NCBI GenBank assembly: GCA_021823555.1
Contig: JAKANW010000117.1
Coordinates: 1-7,821 of the forward strand
Source: Chloroflexota bacterium
GTDB lineage: Bacteria > Chloroflexota > Anaerolineae > Anaerolineales > Villigracilaceae
Direction of reading: 5' to 3'
DNA: 7,821 nt
Shown one piece after another: positions 1-4,055 of this stretch. Position 1 is the first letter of the stretch; each line of letters starts with the position of its first letter. The notes under the pieces are model-generated. The model was given only the letters and a program-made list of their open reading frames with translations. It ran no database searches and was not told the origin of the DNA. A program made the translations under genes and the position numbers.

Positions 1-1752
1 GACAGCCGTTTCCTCCCGGCCATGAGGCAGGCCAATGATAAGGGTTACATTGCGCCGGCTCAGGTAGCCACCCATACTGGGAAGGCGATCCACAAAAAAG
101 CCAAGCTTGGTCAGGGCGTTGATCACGTTTTCGAGGTCCGGCTCCTGAATCACAACAAACATCAATTTGTTGACGTCAACAGTGTGGGAGGCGCCGGCGC
201 GCAGAAGTTCAGGCCAGGGCTGCACATCCTCGGTCAGGGCGGAATCCACTTCAGCAATCAGTTGTGAATAATTCTCTTCGGAGATCACTCCGTCGCGTAG
301 AAGCCCCGTCAGAGCGGAACGCTGGGCGCGCATGGCCTCACGACGGGCAGTATCCAGTTCCTCCGCTTCAACGGCCGGGTCGGCGCTGATCACCTCTTTC
401 ATGGCATCCACCAGCACTTGATTCTGACGTTCCAGAAGCGGGACGAGCCGTCCCCAGGTATGTTCAGAGAGCAGGCCCTGCTGGTTCATACGCCGCAAAT
501 AATCGAAAGATGCACGTCCGGCAATGAAGCGCGCGTGACGCCGCTCGTATTCCTCCTGAATGTGCGATCTCTGAATAATCTTGAGCGACCGGATGACCCA
601 GTCGGTGGAAAAGCCCTGGACGAGCAGGGTGAACAACACGACCCCGAATGCCATGGCCTGCAGCTGTCCGCGTACCGGGGCGAAAGCGCCATTTTCGGGC
701 AGACTCAGGGCCAGGGCCAGCACGATTGCGCCACGCAAGCCACCCCAATATAGCACATGTTTCCACTTGGAGGGAATCTCGCGCCCAAATATGGAAAACC
801 CGTATATGCTGACCAGGCGGGCCGCCAACACTGCCAGGATTGCCCAAATGATTGGCAGCCAGTTTGCGAACAGGATTTTGAAATCTGTCGCGAGGCCGAT
901 AAGGAGGAAGATGAACGAGTTCGCCAGGAATGCCGCAGTCTCCCAAAAATTGAACACGACAATACGCGTCGTTGGCGACATCCCGTTAGGCCCAACGTTG
1001 CCATTTACGATCCCTGCCGCCGCCACTGCCAGCACCCCACTGGCGTGGAGGTATTCGGACAATAAATAGGCGCCAAAAGCAAGCACAATAGTCAGGGTAG
1101 TTTCAACCAGTGGATCGTCCACACGCCCGATCAATTGTGAAATGACCATGCCGAAGATGATCCCCACCAATACGCCGCCCCCCGCAACAGTCAGGAATTC
1201 CGCCACGCTGGCTGCCAGGCTGAATTTCCCATCAACGGCAATGGTCAACATCAGGCCAAACATGACGATGGCCGTGCCATCATTGAAAAGGCTTTCCCCT
1301 TCAAGCAAAACCTGCAAACGCCGGGGCGCACCGATGCTGCGGAACAAGGCGACCACCGCCACAGGGTCTGTGGCCGAGACAATGGCGCCAAAGACCATGG
1401 CAAGCGGCAGGGCCAGCCCTGTCCCCTCGGCAACCAGCCAGCCGACCAGTAACGTTGTAATTACAACGCCGGGAACTGCCAGCAGGAGGATCAACCAAAA
1501 GTCGCGCCGCAAATCCTCGAGACGGATGTGAAAGGCCGCTTCAAAGATAATGGGCGGCACCAACAGTGCAAGGATGATCTGAGGCGGGGTTTTAACATCC
1601 AGTGCGGTTAGGAGTGTCAGGGCCAGGCCGATCAACACCAGGCCAACAGTGTAGGGAATCCGCAAACGGCGCGCAGCAATGGCTACACCTGAGGCGATCA
1701 GTAGGAGCAGGATGGTAGCTTCTTCTACAAGAATAATGGTTTCGCCGTTCAT
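1..1752 (-). CDS. CPA1 (NhaP-type) Na+/H+ antiporter with C-terminal DarA/PstA-like domain, 3' end outside window
   Basis: The frame is open from an ATG at 1752 to the window edge: 584 residues without a stop. Residues about 5-390 form a hydrophobic transporter domain with roughly 12 helices. The CPA1 ion-site motifs are present: ATDP at 127-130 (T128, D129), the EGESLFND segment with E153, S154, N157 and D158, and GGLRGA at 337-342 with the conserved Arg340. This predicts electroneutral Na+ (or K+)/H+ exchange at the cytoplasmic membrane. Residues about 395-523 are a charged helical cytosolic linker. From K529 the sequence changes to a beta-alpha-beta pattern with GGYL (561-564), N568 and G574, which aligns without gaps to the first half of cyclic-di-AMP receptor PstA/DarA as I recall it. 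The ATG has only a weak AAGG about 10 nt upstream. An in-frame TTG 21 nt earlier is less likely. The gene stands alone behind a 238-bp gap. The transporter call is firm; the receptor domain is probable but truncated. Confidence 0.93.
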   Translation of the reverse strand, partial: MNGETIILVEEATILLLLIASGVAIAARRLRIPYTVGLVLIGLALTLLTALDVKTPPQIILALLVPPIIFEAAFHIRLEDLRRDFWLILLLAVPGVVITTLLVGWLVAEGTGLALPLAMVFGAIVSATDPVAVVALFRSIGAPRRLQVLLEGESLFNDGTAIVMFGLMLTIAVDGKFSLAASVAEFLTVAGGGVLVGIIFGMVISQLIGRVDDPLVETTLTIVLAFGAYLLSEYLHASGVLAVAAAGIVNGNVGPNGMSPTTRIVVFNFWETAAFLANSFIFLLIGLATDFKILFANWLPIIWAILAVLAARLVSIYGFSIFGREIPSKWKHVLYWGGLRGAIVLALALSLPENGAFAPVRGQLQAMAFGVVLFTLLVQGFSTDWVIRSLKIIQRSHIQEEYERRHARFIAGRASFDYLRRMNQQGLLSEHTWGRLVPLLERQNQVLVDAMKEVISADPAVEAEELDTARREAMRAQRSALTGLLRDGVISEENYSQLIAEVDSALTEDVQPWPELLRAGASHTVDVNKLMFVVIQEPDLENVINALTKLGFFVDRLPSMGGYLSRRNVTLIIGLPHGREETAV

Positions 1753-1826
1753 TTCAACATTGCCTTGCGTCAAATTTTACCGGATTTCCCAAAGTATTGC
1801 GCCATGTCGAGGGCGATATTAACAAA

Positions 1827-1849
1827 CTGGACGCGAGCCTCGCGTCCAG
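1827..1849 (-). terminator. Candidate intrinsic terminator after the lamin-tail gene
   Basis: Arms CTGGACGCGAG (1827-1837) and CTCGCGTCCAG (1839-1849) are perfectly complementary, giving a GC-rich stem of about 10 bp with a 3-nt loop. Read on the minus strand it is followed by TTTGTTAATAT, a passable U-tract. It lies about 140 nt past the stop of the lamin-tail gene and 75 nt before the antiporter start, so it would separate the two minus-strand units. On the plus strand it is followed by C-rich sequence and would not terminate. The long distance from the stop codon is a weakness. Confidence 0.5.
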
Positions 1850-1921
1850 CCATCCACCATAATTTGTTGTTATGGATAAACTGTTCCGAACTTACCCGGA
1901 TTAATAACTGAAGTGACGCGC

Positions 1922-1974
1922 CGTCCCGAGGGCTCTGTAATTCAGGCTTGCTTTTGCTCCAAACCTTCGGGACG
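1922..1974. repeat. Inverted repeat with long loop in intergenic region
   Basis: CGTCCCGAGGG at 1922-1932 can pair with CCTTCGGGACG at 1964-1974, leaving a 31-nt loop. Read as plus-strand RNA, all 11 pairs form (one G-U) and TTTT follows. Read as minus-strand RNA, the middle pair becomes A-C. Inside the loop CTG and CAG flank a 5-nt AT-rich core (1935-1945). It could be a 3'-UTR structure of the lamin-tail gene or an unrelated small RNA. No function can be assigned. Confidence 0.4.
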
Positions 1975-1990
1975 TTTTGCGTAACGTGAG

Positions 1991-3031
1991 TTAATAAGGC
2001 GCATCACCCGGCGAACCACCCTTGACCTCGTGCCAGTTATCAAACACATCCTTCCCGGATGGGTTGACACGCTCGGCAGAACCACAAGCATGCAAGTCGA
2101 GCGGGATATTATCGCGATAGTCGTCGCGGATCTCATGAACGTACTTGCTCAGGATGGGCGAACCATACGTGGAAATTACTTTATCTACGATGCTGTCGCT
2201 GCCGATATACAGCACCACCGGGTCACGGGCCGAACCATCGCCGATAATATTGAAATAATCATCGCCGAGACTGTCGCTGGAGGCGACCGTCAAGATGATC
2301 GTGCCGCTTGGGAAGCTGTAAGGCATGTGATATGGCTCTTCACCGTCTACATAAATCGGCGAGAGCACCACGGCGAATCGGTGCGGAGGTATGACTGTGG
2401 CATTCGTCACCGTGCCATCTCCGGGCGACCTATCCGGCTGGCGGTCATCCCAGGCTGCCAGCGCGTCGGGCGTCCCGCTATTGCCGCCATCATATAACCA
2501 CCAGCCGCGTACATCCACGGGCTGGTTGCCATTGTTATAGAGTTCCACGTACTCATTATATTTTTTGAATTTCGTCCCGCCGCATGGATCAGCCATGACC
2601 TCACTGATCACGATGGCAGGAGCATCGGCTGACTTCGGGTCCGGGTCAATGGAAGGTAACGTAGACACGGTCGGCGTTGCATCAAGAGGCAACACAGTAC
2701 ACTGCCGGGTGATCGGCAGCTCCACGCCGGGAGTGCCGGATGTGATCGAAACGGAAACAGTCACGATCGTGGGAGTGAGCGGGGCTGTGAACAGGGCGTT
2801 CAAGCCGGGTTGGGTGAACGCAATACCGCCGTCGCTTACTTCCCAGTTGATCGTGGCATTGGGCGGAATGATGCCATCCAGGGTAAGGGGGATTTGCTGT
2901 CCCACACTCGCCTGGCAAATATCAGGCAATATCTTCACCAGGCTGGCCGCAGAGGCCGGATTGCCGCAGCCTGCCAGCGAAGCAGACAGGCTCAGAGTTA
3001 CAAGGATGAATAACAAATGTTGGCGCTGCAT
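1991..3031 (-). CDS. Lipoprotein with Ig-like and lamin-tail (LTD) domains
   Basis: This encodes 346 residues. The N-terminus is a classic lipoprotein signal: a short basic start, a hydrophobic stretch 6-18 and the lipobox LAGC with Cys22, so the mature protein should be anchored on the outer face of the membrane. Residues about 31-112 look like an Ig-like beta sandwich (GQQIPLTL, then INWEV at 61-65, then alternating beta strands), and Cys39 and Cys111 could pair. A Pro/Thr/Asp-rich linker (113-138) leads to a lamin-tail domain from about 140: ISEVMADP (142-149), NEYVELYNNGNQPVDVRGWWL (159-179) and the typical closing SPGD near the C-terminus. LTDs in bacteria occur in exported proteins and are thought to mediate binding; no catalytic residues are visible. 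It starts 6 nt after the stop of the upstream membrane-protein gene, has a weak ribosome site and is probably translationally coupled. The partner it binds is unknown. Confidence 0.88.
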   Translation of the reverse strand: MQRQHLLFILVTLSLSASLAGCGNPASAASLVKILPDICQASVGQQIPLTLDGIIPPNATINWEVSDGGIAFTQPGLNALFTAPLTPTIVTVSVSITSGTPGVELPITRQCTVLPLDATPTVSTLPSIDPDPKSADAPAIVISEVMADPCGGTKFKKYNEYVELYNNGNQPVDVRGWWLYDGGNSGTPDALAAWDDRQPDRSPGDGTVTNATVIPPHRFAVVLSPIYVDGEEPYHMPYSFPSGTIILTVASSDSLGDDYFNIIGDGSARDPVVLYIGSDSIVDKVISTYGSPILSKYVHEIRDDYRDNIPLDLHACGSAERVNPSGKDVFDNWHEVKGGSPGDAPY

Positions 3032-3037
3032 AGGAAC

Positions 3038-3688
3038 TCATTTCGGCATAACTTGTACTTGCAGGGAAAACACCGCACTCTGGTTACAAAAATTTTGTGA
3101 GGCTTGCATGGTAATGTAGCCGTTGCCTGGGTTGCGGGCCAGTTTGACGCTGGTCTCACAACCATTGGTGGACCCCAATACGTCAAAAGCGTCCCCGCTG
3201 TACTGCCACTTGCAGGAAAGGATCGTATCTTTTTGCGCCACCTGCGCCGACAGGACCAGGGTTTCCCCGGCATTGGCAATCAGAATATCACCCGGTTGAA
3301 ACACATCCTGCTTTCCCTGCTGTGTGAAGACGATTGAAGTTGGAGCACTGCAGGCCGGAAAAACCACCACCAGGCCAGCCACGGAAATTGCAAAAATTAC
3401 GGAGATCGCCCAAAACGGCATCCCGGTAATGTACATGCGTACTTTCTCAGAAGCGATCAAGGGCTTGGCTGTTGGAATCTCGATCCCCAGGCGCAGTAAT
3501 CCCAAAATGCCGCTGCCGATAAAAGCCCCGAAGGCAGTGACTGCCTGTTGCGGATTGGGGCTTTGGCTTAGCCAGACCAATACCGAATGTGGGAATAGCA
3601 ATTGCAGGCGCACGGCAACCATTGCAGCCACCCACATTAACAAAAAGAGCGCCAATCCACGAATAATTTCAAGAGGCTTGCGAGACAT
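3038..3688 (-). CDS. Three-helix membrane protein with extracytoplasmic Ig-like domain, unknown function
   Basis: I do not recognise a named family. The 216 residues contain three likely membrane helices at about 9-30, 49-68 and 88-112. The basic N-terminus and the basic loop 66-84 (RLGIEIPTAKPLIASEKVR) favour an inside N-terminus, which places residues 113-216 outside. That tail is beta-rich and Ig-like (GETLVLSAQV 141-150, CKWQYSGD 159-166, YITMQASQNF 191-200), with Cys113, 159, 177 and 201 available for disulfides. It recalls the Ig-like part of the lipoprotein encoded 6 nt downstream (TGA, six bases, ATG), so the two are almost certainly one operon and may act together at the cell surface. 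The start is supported by a strong AGGAGG only 4 nt before the ATG and a TATAAT box about 32 nt upstream. It may be a small envelope scaffold or sensor, which is speculation. Confidence 0.8.
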   Translation of the reverse strand: MSRKPLEIIRGLALFLLMWVAAMVAVRLQLLFPHSVLVWLSQSPNPQQAVTAFGAFIGSGILGLLRLGIEIPTAKPLIASEKVRMYITGMPFWAISVIFAISVAGLVVVFPACSAPTSIVFTQQGKQDVFQPGDILIANAGETLVLSAQVAQKDTILSCKWQYSGDAFDVLGSTNGCETSVKLARNPGNGYITMQASQNFCNQSAVFSLQVQVMPK

Positions 3689-3692
3689 CGTC

Positions 3693-3698
3693 CCTCCT
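3693..3698 (-). promoter_or_regulatory. Strong Shine-Dalgarno for the three-helix membrane protein
   Basis: AGGAGG on the minus strand, 4 nt before the ATG at 3688. The spacing is short but the match is complete, which fixes the start of this gene. Confidence 0.7.
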
Positions 3699-3705
3699 CA
3701 TTCAA

Positions 3706-3737
3706 TAAGGTTGCAGATGATTATAGCTACAACCTTA
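3706..3737. promoter_or_regulatory. Inverted repeat around the -10 box, candidate operator
   Basis: TAAGGTTG (3706-3713) and CAACCTTA (3730-3737) are perfect 8-bp inverted copies separated by 16 bp. The centre falls inside the TATAAT box of the membrane-protein gene, so a dimeric protein bound here would block that promoter. It could also be a chance repeat or a DNA hairpin. Confidence 0.45.
3720..3725 (-). promoter_or_regulatory. -10 element of the membrane-protein/lamin-tail operon
   Basis: A perfect TATAAT reads leftward at 3725-3720. Transcription would start near 3713, giving a leader of about 24 nt that includes the strong Shine-Dalgarno. No good -35 hexamer is visible 16-18 bp upstream (AGTGCC at 17 bp), so the promoter may need an activator or may be weak. 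Confidence 0.5.
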
Positions 3738-3770
3738 AGGCCGGCACTTTAGGGGGACTTAACAATTTCG

Positions 3771-4047
3771 CTAAACTTGCAACTTGGAAAGGTGGATAGA
3801 ACGAAGGCCGCGCCCGAACAAAGCTTCCCCATCATAGAAAAAACGGGCCGAAAAGAACTTCCCCGCCAACAACCACGGCAGGAAAATCGCATCGCTCAGC
3901 CAGAGTGGCAGTTGGGTGATATCTGCATCCGCGATCCACTCCAAATGGCACTCCGGCGACTCGATCAAGTCGCCCTCGAAGTCGGTTGCCGTAAAGACAA
4001 ACACATAAAGGTTCCCGCGAGCATACTGCGCCTGTGGTTTATAATTC
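3771..4047 (-). pseudogene. C-terminal remnant of a Nudix hydrolase (8-oxo-dGTP diphosphatase-like)
   Basis: About 90 codons ending at a TAG at 3771-3773 encode what looks like the second half of a Nudix protein: LYVFVFTATDFEG, then ESPECHLEWI, then LPLWLSDAIFLPWLLAG and FFSARFFYDGE. This order matches the region after the Nudix box in MutT-like 8-oxo-dGTP diphosphatases. The frame stays open rightward into mutS2 (to 4316), but those residues are antisense to mutS2 and show no Nudix box (GX5EX7REUXEEXGU) in any minus frame. The catalytic half is therefore missing, and the similarity stops almost exactly at the mutS2 start. I infer a gene cut by a rearrangement that placed mutS2 here. The fragment has no plausible start codon or ribosome site of its own and is probably inactive. 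Confidence 0.72.
4040..4045 (+). promoter_or_regulatory. -10 element directly upstream of mutS2
   Basis: TATAAT lies 10 nt before the mutS2 ATG, so transcription would begin about 2-5 nt before the start codon or at it. The bases before the ATG (CCCCTCGCA) contain no Shine-Dalgarno. No clear -35 or TG extension is seen. The arrangement suggests a leaderless or nearly leaderless mRNA. Confidence 0.45.
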
Positions 4048-4055
4048 CCCTCGCA

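Larger units (their letters stand above)
1753..1990. other. Intergenic region with hairpins, no gene
   Basis: No convincing coding frame lies between the antiporter start and the lamin-tail gene stop, both on the minus strand. The stretch holds a strong short hairpin (1827-1849), a small one (CCATAA 1857-1862 with TTATGG 1870-1875) and a long-loop inverted repeat (1922-1974). The antiporter promoter must lie in the last 75 nt or so. The best -10 candidate is TAAAAT (minus strand, 1779-1774), but no good -35 sits at the right distance, so I do not annotate a promoter. Confidence 0.6.

Noticed and set aside
464..1069. Overlapping frames on both strands of 100-160 codons
   Set aside because: They are shadows of the antiporter, whose own frame is continuous and carries all family motifs.
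1774..1810. Promoter for the antiporter (TAAAAT with TCGACA upstream)
   Set aside because: The hexamers are about 25 bp apart, too far for a sigma-70 type promoter, so only the -10-like sequence is mentioned.
1753..1990. c-di-AMP (ydaO-type) riboswitch before the antiporter
   Set aside because: The space between the candidate terminator and the start (about 75 nt) is too short for that class, and I see none of its conserved core.
2030..2497. 155-codon plus-strand frame
   Set aside because: Antisense to the lamin-tail domain; no ribosome site and no domain.
3777..4055. 93-codon N-terminal extension of mutS2 from an upstream in-frame ATG
   Set aside because: The extension is antisense to the Nudix remnant, has no MutS2-like sequence and no ribosome site. 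The family N-terminus aligns at 4056.
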